Under the pieces are notes generated by a model. That model was given only the letters and a program-made list of their open reading frames with translations, had not been told where the DNA came from and made no database searches. A stretch of DNA of 64,000 nucleotides, taken from contig CAJINV010000003.1 of assembly GCA_905178155.1 (NCBI GenBank), forward strand, positions 7,797,882-7,861,881, written 5' to 3'. Below, one piece after another: positions 11,930-24,192 of the stretch (positions are counted from its first letter, which is position 1; every line of letters starts with the position of its first letter). The position numbers were made by a program, and so were the translations under genes. The DNA is from Amoebophrya sp. A120. Lineage: Eukaryota; Sar; Dinophyceae; Syndiniales; Amoebophryaceae.

Positions 11930-13087
11930 TTTGATTTTCGTTTTCTTTTTTCGTAGGCTTATGTTATGATGAAGAAATGAAAATAACCGAAACGCAGCAG
12001 CGACGAAGTGTAGTAGCTTGTTAACAGCAGGGTAAAAGAAACGGGTAGGGGTTCTGGAATGGTAGTAAGTTGTACTTAAATCTTCGACTCATGGCAATGA
12101 ATGGACTCGATAGTGCGTGCCACATATCACAACAGCACGGACCAGACCTGCATCAAGGGAGAGCGAATTCTGCGTAAGTCGGCATGGCTGGCGCAGTGAA
12201 GCACTAATCCAGGAGATTATGGGGCCCACCTATACGAACCCATTTGAAGTTATGCTTCAAAACGTGACCGTCACTCTTGCCCCACGGCGGTGCCTTACAT
12301 ACCAGCTAAAAAAGAAAAACCCTGTTGCGATTTGCGATGTCGATGAAAAAAACAGTGCGCGTCGTTCCTCAATGCTGAAACCGGCGCACTTATATGCAAC
12401 GATGATATGTCAAGATCGCGAGTGTGTTGATTAATTTGAGGTTGCGGCGAGTGAGCTCTCTATCCAAAAGATCTTCGTCGGCGTCATGGGCAAGCGCACT
12501 GTGCATTATGGTCTTTTCCTGCTCCCGGTGGCGCTGGCCGGCGAAAAGAAAACGAATAGATCTCTGCACGCACATGAGTTTTTTCCAAAGCTGATGGTGA
12601 CGCTTTTGCGACTGTGCAATCGATTTTGTTTGCTACGCAGCGCAGATGCGTCTTGGGCAGTCAAGAGCAAGAGGCCGCATGTAGGGCAGGTCAGCGATCG
12701 ACTTGGCAAAATTCACCATCGTTTCTTAGCAATTCATTGCGTCATACATCAATTTCGCGATTGGCATCTGCAACACCTGAGGGCTGCTCGGAATACTGCG
12801 ATCACTAGATTTACTGCGTCACGAGAGTTATACCATGCTGATTCCTAGGAGCAAGTGGCATTGCAGCTCGTTATCCTGCGCGTCCATGTCATTTGTCGAC
12901 ATCCGAATGGAACTGTCGCGCAGAACTCGCTTCCTAGAAGTAGCATTGTGCAGTGTAGAAGAGTTGTGTTACTGCGACCTGAAGAAGAAAGAAAGTTCGA
13001 ATTCAAGAGACGTGTTGAAGGCCAACGCCTGTGTCAAAAAACTCAAGATGGACTGTGCAATAAACTAAACAGTATTTTTCATATTTG
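11930..13087. other. intergenic, nothing recognised
   Basis: Spacer of about 1.16 kb between the PDZ-like gene's start and the 3' end of CEP104. Open frames on both strands are short and without motifs. Confidence 0.45.
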
Positions 13088-16000
13088 TTATGCGGCGGAG
13101 ATTGTGCCGAACTTCCGCGGGTTTTTTTCACAGGCCAGCAGGTGGTCCTTCCACTCGTCTTCCTGGACCGGCTCCAAGCATAAAGGGCAGGCACCGGGTG
13201 GCGGAAGCACAGGAGGCGCGCCGTCCGGGGTCTGTGACAGCGTAGTCGAAGAGTGGTTGTCGCATATAGGATCGATGTTTGTACTTATCCAACTGTGCTG
13301 GGGTCTGACGTCTGGGCCTCGCAGCTCAGACATCACTCATTCCAACATCAAAAACGGTAGTCCACCACGCTGACTAGCCAAAATAAAAAATTATACCTGT
13401 TCATAAATTTCACTCATGGGAAAATGCTCGCATTCCTCCAAGAAGTGGGAGCGCAAGCTGGAGATCTCAATGACCTGCTGGCAGAAGCGGCACTCCATGA
13501 GCAGTGGACAGTCTTTCCAGTAGTGCAGGTCCAGGACCTCGGGCGTGAAAGAGGGGTCCTTTAGGTGGCAGAACTGGCACTCAAACTCGTCCACTTCGGC
13601 GTGCGCCCCCTCTAGGTTGACCTCTTTGCTTATTATGTGCTGCTCTTCGTTCGCGTCGCCACTCGGTGGAGGTTCGTACACACTCGGGCCGTCCTCTACG
13701 AGTTCCACCGGGCCGCCGCCGTCTGCCGCGGAGGCCGCCGGCTGTTCTGCGGGCGCGGAGCTGGAAGCTCCTGTTGCGCCGGCCCCAACCGCCCCTGCTG
13801 CCACGCCACCTGTCGTAGTTCCTCCGCCAGCACCTGGCACTGGTTTTTTGGCTTTCTTTTTCGGCTGTTGCTTCGACGGGCCTGATGTGGATGAACTGCT
13901 ACTCGAGGCGGGCACGGTCGTTTGTTGCTCCTGCTGGGCCGCGTGGAGCAGCTGCGAGGCCTTTTTCTCCAAGAGAAAGTCCTCGCCGCCGACCCGCTCG
14001 AACTCTGCCTCGAACACCTCGCGCTGGGCGGGGCGGAGGTCCGCCAAGTAGGGCTCTACCACCGAGTAGGACGCGGTTTTTCCGTAGATCACACCTACCA
14101 GCTCCACGATGGACTGCCGCACTTCGTGGTTGGGATTGTCAAACCAGCCCATGGCGACGGACAACAACTGTTCGTGAATCGACTCCCCAGACGATTCTTG
14201 CATCAAAATGGTCAGCAGCTTGATGCGGTTGCAGTACACTTTCTGCGGAAACACCTTCATGATACGATTTAGATTTATTAGTCCGTCGTGCAAGTAAAAC
14301 AAGTCTGTCAACATGTTGATCAAGGTAGGTTCTCTCTAGAGTGCGACATGCCGGCGCATCCATGCCTGCTAAGGCCGCAAAGAACTCCCATGCGTTTACG
14401 GTCCGTGTTTTATCTTTGTTGCTGAAAAATATCGAAGAGAGTTATCCTTATGTACAAAAATATGAGTTTAGTATACTTTCTTTGATTTGGAGACGATCGG
14501 TTTCATCAGAAACTGTGCGACGAAGGTGCAGCCGACGTTGGGGCACAGCGCAAATGATAGCACGGCATCGCCCGCGGCTTGTGCGCAGCGCGCGTTTGTC
14601 TCCCCGAGCCGCTCCACAAGCATTGGAATGTAGCTGTCGAGCTGCGGTTGCGCGTCCGCCTGAGCAGGAATTCGTAGGAACAGTTGCTAAAAATGGATCA
14701 GTGCAACTGCAAGTGCATGCGGAGAAAAAATAAAAACAAGGTGAAGCACGGAAATCGGAAGCTCTCAAACTGTTTTGGCGAGTGTACCTTTTTCAGGGAA
14801 AATCCTTTGTCTTCGTTGGCGAGGATGACCTTTGTGCAGAGCGTTTGCGCGAGTTGCATGGAGGATAGAAAAATCTGCACGTTTTTCTCAATGGAAGTCC
14901 TCCTCAACAAGGCCACCAGGCCTTGCAAGAACTCTTTGCTACTGGCGGCGTCCTCCAGCAACGTGTCGTACACCCCGCCGTTCAAATCGTCGGTTAACCG
15001 CGTCAGGCCGTGCTCGCGCAGGACCCGCTGCTTGGAATACAGGCACGAGACTAAGTGCTCGTCTCCGGTCACGTGCAGCAATGGCTGCACCTCTTTTGTA
15101 AAACTGGAGGATATGGGCTCCGGGTCCGGCAACTCCGCGTTGGGTTTCAGCTCCTCTGCCCCGGGCGGAAGGCCCCCCTCCGTGGTCCCGAGCGGCGGGA
15201 GATGATCCGGCGGGTCGGGCGCAGCACCCAAATCCGCAAACAAGTGCATCCCCTTAATGGAGTTTGGGTCGCTGTCCGGGCCTAAGTTGCTCAGACTCGG
15301 GTAGGATTTTTTCGCCACGTGCTGCTGCTGAGGCTCGGTTGTGCCGGGGGAGTCAGGTTCGTAACCTCCCCGGCTGTAGGTGGACAATCCCCCGAGCGGC
15401 TGCTGCTCCCCGCCCCCGCCGCCCTGGTTATTTCGGGTCCGATAGCCCGCGTTGTAACTGGTGTTTCCCACGGGCACCTCCTCGTTGTTCACCGCAGGCA
15501 GCAGAGGACTAGTCGGCGCCGCGGAAACCTGCGAGCGGCTTCCGTCGCGGGGACGTATCGGCGGCGAGTTGGTGACTTTATTCATCGTCCCTCGCTGGGA
15601 AGCAGGTCCTCTGCTTGCACTGCTGACCTCGTCGTAGTTCGTGTAGATCGGCGCCGGACCTCCACCTCCAGCACCGTGGCCCCCGACTGCTCGCGGGGGA
15701 TGGTGGTCCACCTCGTCGTGCATCTCCATCTCCGGTGGTTGTTCGCGGTCCTGGTTCGGATCCCTCCCTTCAATCGCGGCCCGGTACAAGGCGTCGATCT
15801 CGGCTTTCAGACGTTTCGCGGCATCGTAGTCCTCTGCGTCCACGGCCTGCTTCTTCTTCCGCTCGCACTCCGTAATGCGCATGGCCACGGCCTTCAGCTT
15901 GGTAATCATCTCCTTGTATCGTTTCGCCTCCTGGTAGTCCTCAATCTCTACCGCGTGGTCCTTCGCCTTTCCGAGGGCGTTCAGCTTTTCCGCGATCTTG

Positions 16001-17560
16001 GGGTCGTAGTTATCCGGCGCTTTGGAGGACGAGGAAGAAGCCTGCATGATGCCGGGCTCGACCAACGGCTTCTGGAAGCTGCTTGCAAGCGGCGGAACCT
16101 GTGCTGGCGCGAGAATAAGTTTATTGTGTTGTAGATCAACAATATTTAACTTTCACCAAAAGCAAAATGTATGTTTTATTATGTTGACACTACAGCGCTC
16201 CTGGTGGCCCATGTAAAGCATATCAAATCAAATCAACAATATCCTCCATTTATTTCCGTCGAGATATGCACAAGTGGAAGCAAATGCAACGAAATCTATC
16301 CGCAAACCTGTGCTCCTGTCCCCGAAGAAAAATTGCTAGTCGGTTCCGGCATTGGCAAATTCTCACCAAGCACATTGATTGCGACCAGACTCACCTGGAA
16401 TCAAGATCAACAGCTCTGGTGTGGTAATGTTGTTGGCAATATGTTTCAAAGATGATATAAATACTTTTTCTTTTCTGTGGTCTATTTCTACTCACTTGAT
16501 TCGGGGGACATTCCACGTGAGGTAGAAATAAAGTAGTATAACAGCGAAGTTGTTCTTGTACCTGATTTGTGAGGTTAAACTTGTTCAGGTGGCACTTGTG
16601 CAGCCGTAGCCTGAGAAACCGTGCCTTGTGATCGATGTAGACAGACTTCAGTTCTCGCGCCTGGAATTGCGACCGCTCGTTGGAATCCAGCGACAGGTAG
16701 CCCAAGCGTTTGAACTGCGACCGGTGCTGCTCGTAATAGTACTGCAGCGCACCTGGTTACATTGCAAAAGTGGGTGTGGGTTCGTCGTCGTCGTGTTATT
16801 ACTGTCATCTCTGTAGTAGACAACTAGTGCCAATACTAGAACATTTCTTCAATCGGCAGAGTCTTCTAGTGCCAACAAATATGAAGAAACACCAAAGATT
16901 GAGGTCCTCGTCGTGACCGCGCAACTGGTGTGCCAGAAAAAGTCAAAGTATAGTACCGCGGCTCTCGACATCATCTTCCGCAAAATACTTTCTGATGATG
17001 TGGTCCGTGCGCTCGTCCTTGCTTTCTTCGTGAACGTACAGCTCGATTTTGCTAGCGATCCGGCATTGGTGCGACAAAAACTGGATCTGCCGGGCGGTAA
17101 CAGGTCCTTCGAATACCAGCACTGAAAATTAATGACGGGACTAGGTAGGCAGACGTTGCTAAGTACTGACGAGATAAAAAGCGAGAGTGCAGAGTGGGTA
17201 TTAAGTATACTGAGTGACGCACACTCATAATTTTTACATAGAGCATCTGGATCTGTGCACTCGTACGTGTAATGAACGACGAAGAAATGCTGGTTGTCCT
17301 CGCTTCAAATGCATCGGAAGCGAACGGTTGAGATCGACCACAAACGTGAGCAATAAGCAATGCTAATGCAAACGGAAATCAAAATCTAGTATCATGTAAT
17401 ATCAAAAAATACAGGCCTTACCGAGTTCCTGCGGATAATCGCAAAACCTGCTAGAAGACCAGCCTTTCGTCTTGGAAGAGTGGAAGAGGAGCTCGGACAC
17501 TGGGTGCTCGGGGTCCTCCGAGGAGGCATGCAGAATTTTGTACTTTATGCGCCCAGTCAT
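13088..17560 (-). CDS. CEP104: CEP104 / FAP256 ciliary-tip protein, eight exons
   Basis: Exons (minus): 17560-17422, 17121-16957, 16752-16562, 16394-16308, 16098-14788, 14686-14477, 14335-13397 and a last exon from about 13305 to stop 13088. All introns are GT-AG and phase-consistent. The N-terminal jelly-roll is clear: GRIKYKILHASSEDPEHP, SHQCRIASKIELYVHE, ARELKSVYIDH and VSLVAINVLG. A coiled coil with DYQEAKRYK/DYDAAKRLK repeats follows, then a long Pro/Gly-rich linker, a TOG-type helical array (exons 5-7) and the C-terminal zinc fingers (CQFC...LDLHYWKDCPLL.CRFCQQVIEISSL, then CPLCLEPV). This is the CEP104 order. The family binds the distal tip of ciliary microtubules and shapes plus-end growth with CEP97/CSPP1-type partners. 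The Cys pair seen between the two finger units in animal homologues was not found in this exon model. The gene implies the organism builds a flagellum. It contains only canonical introns, unlike several neighbours. Confidence 0.95.
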
Positions 17561-18367
17561 GTTGTCTTAATATCTTATCGTCGGATGTACGTGAAATAAA
17601 TTATGAAAAAACCAAGCGACTCCGAGTTGTTCTTTTTCGCTTTCCACCTCCGTAGTTGAAGCTTACATTCTAAAAAACGCGAGATTGGTGTAGGTGTTGG
17701 TGGTAGACGTTCTGCCACGATACGCAGCCAATATCACCGGTGGCTGTTCTGCTTGTCCCCCTGCCACAAGAGCATGTTTGTTCTGGGACGCAAGCTTGGA
17801 ATGTGCGTGCTATCAAACAGCACATTCGTTGACAGTTTGGTGCTTTGAGCCCTCATCTTCTTTGGAAGCGCTCCGATGGTTTCTTTTGCTTTTTCTCTCT
17901 CTTCGATTATAACAAAAAAAGTTTGAAATGAAGATCACGACAGCCAAGTGACCAGTTGTATCTAAAAACCCTACAAGGCACAATTGACACAGGCAGAGTT
18001 TTCAAGAACTCGTCCTTCGTGTGCGAGTACTAACTGTGTGTGTATGAGTAGCTGCACGCGAGAAGAAGAACCATTCTGAAACGAGTAAGGAATCACACGA
18101 AGAAACGATTGCAGTAGGAGCGAGTAGTTCTTTTTCTCCTAAAGAACTCAATCCTAGACCGTTGCTCTCACTAGGTAGTGGAGCCGAGGATACGGCTTCT
18201 CTCCCCGAGGGCATTTTTTTGTTAAGGCGTTTCACACGTCCGCTGCTCATTCATTCTATCCTGTGCTTTTCATGCGACTTAGTTGCGCATTGCGATTTCC
18301 GATGATGGGGCCAAGAAGTTTATTTCCAAAATGACCGATCGATCCCGCCACCTGCGTGCACTTTATC
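17561..18367. other. intergenic spacer
   Basis: About 800 bp between CEP104's start and the 3' end of the next gene. A minus-strand open frame at 18250-18002 could be a terminal exon of the upstream gene, but no in-phase splice could be built to it. Confidence 0.4.
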
Positions 18368-20107
18368 TTACCAGACAAATATGCTGGCCAACAAACGTCC
18401 ATTGCAAGTAGTGTAGGTAAACAGTTTCTCCACAAAGACATACCAGAGAAAAAGCAAGCTAAGATTGTAGACAGCGAGGTCCTCCCAATCGCGTATGACT
18501 GCCGCGCTTTCTGCCCCACACAAGGACGGACCACTTTTTCGCGTGAACGCTGCCGGGCCAGCCTTTGGGGGCGGACCGCAAATAAACTGAAGCAGATCCT
18601 TGGCACCCCAGTGCACCTTTTGTGGCATCCAGGCAACCAGCGAGTGAGCAAGCCAACCGCAAGCACGTGCGGTAGTGTACGCTACGCAGCACCAGAGAGC
18701 CAACAGAACAACCGTGAGCCAGATTCGGCAGGTTGATAGTGGTGGTCGCGGGCGTCTTTTGATCCTCCACGCATCGTCCTCGGTTTCGTTTTCGAGCGCG
18801 CATACGTCCGTAACACTTGCCTGATCCCACTGGACAACAAGCTGACCTTGTTCACTCTGATTTGTTTTTCCTGGCGTGGAGGTGGATGTTGACTTGGTCT
18901 GGTAGTCGCCCATCATGAGCGCAGAATCATCCTCCTGTACCTCCTCGGATGCAGCTCCGACTTTTGCATAACTATCGTGCAGCTTGGAGGTCCTCGTCGT
19001 GAACATCAAGCCCGCACGTCGTGTCGGCGGCCGCTCGAGGGTCCTCTGTGAAGACGCTGAAGAAGGGAGAACTGCATCTTCGCTGTCGTCTTCTGAAAGG
19101 AGAGCAGACTCCATCCTGGAGAAACATCGGACCAAACAGAGCAGGAATAGCAGGGGAATGGACAGCAGGGCGGCGAGCGCCGCATCTTCGGGCGCTTCTC
19201 CCCCTAGGTAGATGTCGGAGGGGGTCTCCCACACCCAATCCGTAAACAACGCGCTTTCGGACGTGTCCTCCCGGGTGAACCCGCGTTGGTATTGGAAGGG
19301 TGGTCCCCGAAACTGTGCTCCGTATGCACGGGTCTCCTCCTCCCTTTCGATGACTTTTTGCTTCGCCATGCCAGTGGGCGTGGACGTGGCAGTGGCAGTG
19401 GCGGGGAAAGCTGATTTAGACCGCAGGGTAGCTGCTGCAACGGGTGACGACGTTGGTGGTCCCTCCTCCTCGTCCTCCTCCTCCTCTGAGCTTGGCCGGC
19501 GGCGGAACAAAAATTGCACTGCGTCGCGACACAGAAGCGCGCCTGGATCCGCGAGCGCGCGACTGCTGGCGAGCAGAGCGCGGTCGTCGGTCGCCACGAC
19601 CGCACCACATCCGTGCTGACGCTGGAGAAAGTGAAAGCGTTTCAACAGCTCTGGCTCGTCGTAGTAGAGGAGGTTGACATCGGTGAGCTCGAAAAACAGA
19701 AGGGTTTTTTCGGGCCCGCTTCTAGTACCCACCTTCGTCACTTCGAGCTCCACTTTCGCGTTGGCAACCAAGCTGCCGCTGCCCTCCGGTTTTTTCTTCA
19801 ACCGCACTGGGGCCATCTTGTATTTGATCTGTGCCTTGTGCAGCTTCACTACCAGATGCAGACGCAGAGCAGTGTCATGCTCCACGAACGCAACGGCTTC
19901 GAAGCCGGATTGGATTCGGGTCTGAAATCCCGCGAGGTCGTCGCGGAGCGCCTGCAGCCTCTGTGAACGCGTGAGGGCTGCTGTAGGCGTGCTGATTTCT
20001 TTCGACGCCACAGGCTTTTCGGAAATATACCGAAGCTTCGTCATCAACAGCACGCACAGAAAGACGGCGATACCTGCCGCCAAACCCAGCACCCAACAAC
20101 GCTTCAT
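18368..20107 (-). CDS. Multi-span membrane protein, unknown
   Basis: About 579 residues from ATG 20107. The frame is open further upstream, but no other ATG precedes a better context, and this Met begins a signal-anchor (WVLGLAAGIAVFLCVLLM, residues about 4-22). A lumenal-looking beta-rich region of about 250 residues follows. Then come a segment near SIPLLFLLCLVRCF, a cytoplasmic acidic Ser-rich loop, a long hydrophobic stretch (IWLTVVLLALWCCVAY) and a final one (LSLLFLWYVFVEKLF). That gives about four membrane segments. No family was recognised. A good donor (GTAAGA) just before the stop means a short further exon is possible. Confidence 0.55.
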   Translation of the reverse strand: MKRCWVLGLAAGIAVFLCVLLMTKLRYISEKPVASKEISTPTAALTRSQRLQALRDDLAGFQTRIQSGFEAVAFVEHDTALRLHLVVKLHKAQIKYKMAPVRLKKKPEGSGSLVANAKVELEVTKVGTRSGPEKTLLFFELTDVNLLYYDEPELLKRFHFLQRQHGCGAVVATDDRALLASSRALADPGALLCRDAVQFLFRRRPSSEEEEDEEEGPPTSSPVAAATLRSKSAFPATATATSTPTGMAKQKVIEREEETRAYGAQFRGPPFQYQRGFTREDTSESALFTDWVWETPSDIYLGGEAPEDAALAALLSIPLLFLLCLVRCFSRMESALLSEDDSEDAVLPSSASSQRTLERPPTRRAGLMFTTRTSKLHDSYAKVGAASEEVQEDDSALMMGDYQTKSTSTSTPGKTNQSEQGQLVVQWDQASVTDVCALENETEDDAWRIKRRPRPPLSTCRIWLTVVLLALWCCVAYTTARACGWLAHSLVAWMPQKVHWGAKDLLQFICGPPPKAGPAAFTRKSGPSLCGAESAAVIRDWEDLAVYNLSLLFLWYVFVEKLFTYTTCNGRLLASIFVW

Positions 20108-20589
20108 GGCTGCGATTACTTGTCGTGCAGCGCCAACACGCCTTAGATGTAAGTAAGATTTTTCAAAATTTGCTGCCAGCAAGAGTCTACTAGGAATGTT
20201 CGGCTCTTCTGTCAATCGTCTTCCTGCTTCCCGTACAGTATTATACAGGGCATCATGGTGGTGCAGCTGCAGCACCAACAGAACCGTATCACAGTCTTCG
20301 TATATTGATATTCTCGATCGTTGCGAAAACGACGAACACAAATAAAAATTCCTACCGGTGGTCACTTTGGAATCTTATCATTCTTTCCGTCGTAGATCAC
20401 ATGCATGGAGGCACGACCGCCGCATTCTTATTGTTCCTGCTCACTTCAAACGAAAAGAGGAAGGGGTAAGGTAAGAACGGCAACGTGCACCAACATGCGA
20501 CGATCCAAGTTTGGAAGTGATTCATTCCAGAGCGGTGCCGCAGACAATTTGTCACCGACACGACTTTTGCAATTTGTCACAGGTGACCG
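20108..20589. other. intergenic spacer
   Basis: A 480-bp spacer between the membrane-protein gene and the stop of the next gene. The open frame of the membrane protein continues in here to about 20365 without a usable ATG. Confidence 0.4.
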
Positions 20590-23291
20590 TCAGGCGTCAA
20601 ACTCTGTGACAGATGCGTCGACTACTTCTTGAACCGGCATGCGGTCGCCACGCGCTCCGAGAGCATACCAGAGCACTTTGTTGCGCTCATCCCGCCACTT
20701 TCCGCGCGCATCCGCGCGGCGTATGTGCGCGATGCTCCCGGTTTGTGGTGAAATGAGGAAATCGTCGGCGTCAACTTGCATGCGCAGCCGTCCTGGAACT
20801 GCTGGCACATCTGGGCGCGACACCGAAAAGGACGTCGCGAAGAAATTTTTGGCCTTCGACGTTTGGTCCTCTACTTCGGTCGCTACGAAGCCGCACGACA
20901 CGCACAGCGCGGCGTCCCGCGTGCCTCCGCCGACGAGGTGCGGTTGGCAGTGTTGTGGAGGATCCCAGGCGGCGTAGCAAATATGATGAACCAAATTGGT
21001 CGACGAGTCAGCGGGGATCGCCTCAAGGATCCGGAAATCCACCATGTTGAGGTCCCAGCAGCTGCGCTGGTAGGGATCGCTCAGGAGCGCGACCACTTGC
21101 GCCAGAAATTCCGGCGACATCGGAGCGAGAACGTTCCCCAGATCCACGGCCTGGTATTCGTGGACGATGAAGGGCAGCTCCTCCTCATCTCGGTCTCTGC
21201 TTGTGCTGTCGAGAGGGGCCGTAGTTGAGCTTGAGCCGCGCTGTTGCCTCATTATTTCTGCCGGGGCCGCAAGGCAGTCCGCCGGTGCGACAAATTCCTC
21301 GGGATTTCCTGTTGGGGAGGGCTGCCAGTGTCCGCGCTTGTTTTGTAACTCGCGAAATCGCCGTAAATTAAACTTTGCGATGCTGTTGAGCTGTCGCACA
21401 AAGACCGATCGAAAGCAGGAGAAAAGTTTTGGAACCACAGGAAGCTTTGCGGCTTTGTCTTCGGAAAGAACAGGGGAAAGTGGTGAATCAGGGTAGACCA
21501 AAGCGTCACAGCCCCCGGTGCCAGCGACTATGTGCGTGACCAGCTCCATTCTTCGGCTCACCATGAAGGCCTGCATCTGTGCGAGGGTGGACTTCTCCAG
21601 CTCCTGGAAGGCGAGCGCGATTCCCGCCGTTTCGATCCGACCTTCTAACGCTGACGCGTTCTCTTGTTCCAACGCTGCTGCTGGCACAGGCGCGGGTGTG
21701 CTCGGGCTTGACTCTCCTTTGCGGGTTTTCTTATCGAAGAACAAGGTCATTAGATCATTATCAGCCACGCGGACTATTTCCGGGATGAGATATGAACGAT
21801 GAAGACGCTCCTGAAGCGACGAATCATGCCGCCCATCTGAGATCATAGCGCCTCCGTAGCCTTTTGCACCCGCCGCGACCGCGGCAGTCACATCAGCGAG
21901 GGAATTGACATGACACACGCTCGTTGATCTGCTGCATGTTTTTCGGAACCAATCGTAAAAGAGATCTTCGCATCGTCGCAGAACAGGATTCAGCTGCACG
22001 GCAATGTCGAGTGCGAGCGTGACTTTTTGGCGGTCAGCTCGCGCCTCTCCCTCGGACTCTGGAAACCGAGGCAAGCAGAGCCGATCGAAGAAAGCTGCAA
22101 TAATTTGCACTCCGTCTTTTTCCGTGTCCTCGAGCGTACCGTCGTCCGGAGAACCAGCTGGTGGTCCTTTCGAATTATCCAACGCGCTGCCGTCTTGGCC
22201 CGTGTGCACGAGAGCCATTGCGTCGATAGCGCGGAGTTTGTACAGCGAGCGCACTCGCTCCCCAAGCAGCCGTATCCTGCGAAAAAAAGTGTTTCACAGC
22301 AACATAGGTTCTGCAGGTTTATTTGCACGACAAGTTGTCCGTTCTCCACTACGAAGAAAATTTGCCATGCGTACTCCCTAACGAAAAACACGGCTGAGAA
22401 CTCAGTGTCGTGCAGGTGTAGCAAGACAAACACCTTTGTGCTGCATTTTTTGCACCACAAGTTTATTACAGAAGTGAAACAGTTTTTTTTTGCGATAAGC
22501 TGTCCGTACAGGCGGACGCAGACGTCACCGGGACTCAGCATTGTGCTTTCATGACGAACGGTTTCGCAAATCACTTCAAAAATGGCCTGTGCTACTGGAG
22601 AGCAAGTCGAAGCGCTATTTAGCGCCACTGCGTTAGTCACAGCATCCAGCAAGGCGGCAATGTTGCTCGCCGCATCGCCGTTTCCCCCTTTGGCAGATAT
22701 TGCAGATCTGGCGGCGAAAGAGCGCTCCACCGCGGCACGGAGCAAAACCTCAGGGAAAAGTGCTTGGGAAGATGCGACGACGCCGCGCAAAAATCGGAAG
22801 CAGAGGGACGTTGTAGGGTGAAACAAATCAGCCGGAGAAGAACTCGTGTACAAACGCACTTCGCGCCGTGCTAGGGCGGCTATTCTGACAAGAAGCGGGC
22901 TTTGGCTCCGACGGTACAAGTACGTATTTTTTGTCGCCTGACCAGGATCATCTTCGGAGGGAGATGTCGGACTCTGTGACGCTATTGCGACCGCGTCCGC
23001 TCGACACAGGACACCCGGAAGAACCTCCAGCAAAGCTCGCACTTGGAGGATGTCTCTTGACTTTGTGTCGGCTTCGGCCTGCGTCCGTGGCGGACGCACG
23101 CCAAACAAAACGGTCTCCATGCACGCAGCCAGGCTGCAAAAAAGAGTGCCATCAGCGTCGTAAAAAAGTGCTGCAAAAAGCTGCTCCAAGTCTTCCGTGA
23201 CATCCGTCAGTGCCTCGAACCAATGCTCCACCAAGAAGAGGCGCTTCCGTGCCCGCAGCAAGTCCATAGACGCCGAAGTGGAGCGCGCCAT
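20590..23291 (-). CDS. Unknown protein with weak START-like C-terminus, two exons
   Basis: Exon 1 runs from ATG 23291 to about 22498 and exon 2 from about 22272 to stop 20590, for roughly 825 residues. An introner (22273-22497) separates them. Removing it plus one CAGCT/CGGCT duplicate joins CVRLYGQL to LGERVRSLYKL in frame. The N-terminal two-thirds are helical and Ala/Leu-rich with no recognised motif. The last 200 residues (from AVDLGNVLAP through LLSDPYQRSCWDLNMVDFR to FLISPQTG) have a rhythm weakly like START lipid-binding domains (a '.Y...WD....' core). I regard this only as a hint. There is no membrane segment or signal. Confidence 0.55.
22273..22497 (-). mobile_element. Introner element IE8 (225 bp) acting as intron
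   Basis: The plus-strand left end is tatcctgcgaaaaaaagtgt and the right end is the inverse (gtgaaacagtttttttttgc followed by gata). The flanks are agccg (22268-22272) and agctg (22498-22502), a 4/5 match interpreted as an aged target duplication. Excision restores frame in the host gene. Confidence 0.8.
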
Positions 23292-24192
23292 TGTCACTTA
23301 CTGTTTTTGCGTTTCAACATACCGATTTTTCGAATGCACAAAGTAGCGCAGTAGAAGTTGTCTTGATCGTCAGAAGAGCACGATCGTGGCTCTGGAGCTC
23401 TCCTCGGTGGAAATCGTGGTGTCTCAAATACGATCCAGATCCGCCGTCGCCAGAGACTACGTTGGTTTCTTTCATACAGATACAGGGGCGGTGTGGAACT
23501 CGTCGTTTCGTTTGACCTCGCTGCTTCTCCCATGGTCAAAACTTTTGAGAATAAACATCCGGTTTCCCGACCACAGCGGTCTGGTATTTGGATCTGTAGA
23601 GTAGCACTGGTAAAGAGGTTTAGGGGTTTATTCAATCATCTGTTCTTGTTCGTTGTGCGCGCCATGCTCCTTGATGGTGATTTGCCGGTATGATGTGCAG
23701 ATTAAGCTTGCAAATCATAAGCAAAAGTTGTTGCGCGAAACAAGGAATTATCCTAGGCCACCTCTAGTTCTTTACAACGCTTAGGCTTAGCTTCAGGTAT
23801 TCATTTGTATATGAAGCATACAGGGTGAGTCAGAGTAGGAAACAGCAGAAGCAGGAGCAGCAGGGTACAGACACTTTTTTACAAATGATTGAGATACGGT
23901 TTATTTATTAAGAGTTTGTGCATAAGCAATTTCCTACATATTAATATTTATCCATTCTGTGCACGCTGCGCGAGGTCCACTTGGACTTGCATTGATTTGG
24001 TGCAATAAAATTCTGGTTCATTTGTCAATTTTCTCAGTCCGCCGAGAAGGCTCTACTTACTTAGTATACTTGCATAGTGTTAGTGGTACTTTCCCTTTCC
24101 ATATATCTGTCTATCGTATTCTCACCTTGCTTTCTTCGAAATGAAATCAATGCGGTCATTAGTACATGAGTTCTTGTTGTGGGAGAAGTTCA
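23292..24192. other. intergenic, nothing recognised
   Basis: About 900 bp between two minus-strand genes, AT-rich towards 23.9 kb. No exon or repeat supported. Confidence 0.45.
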
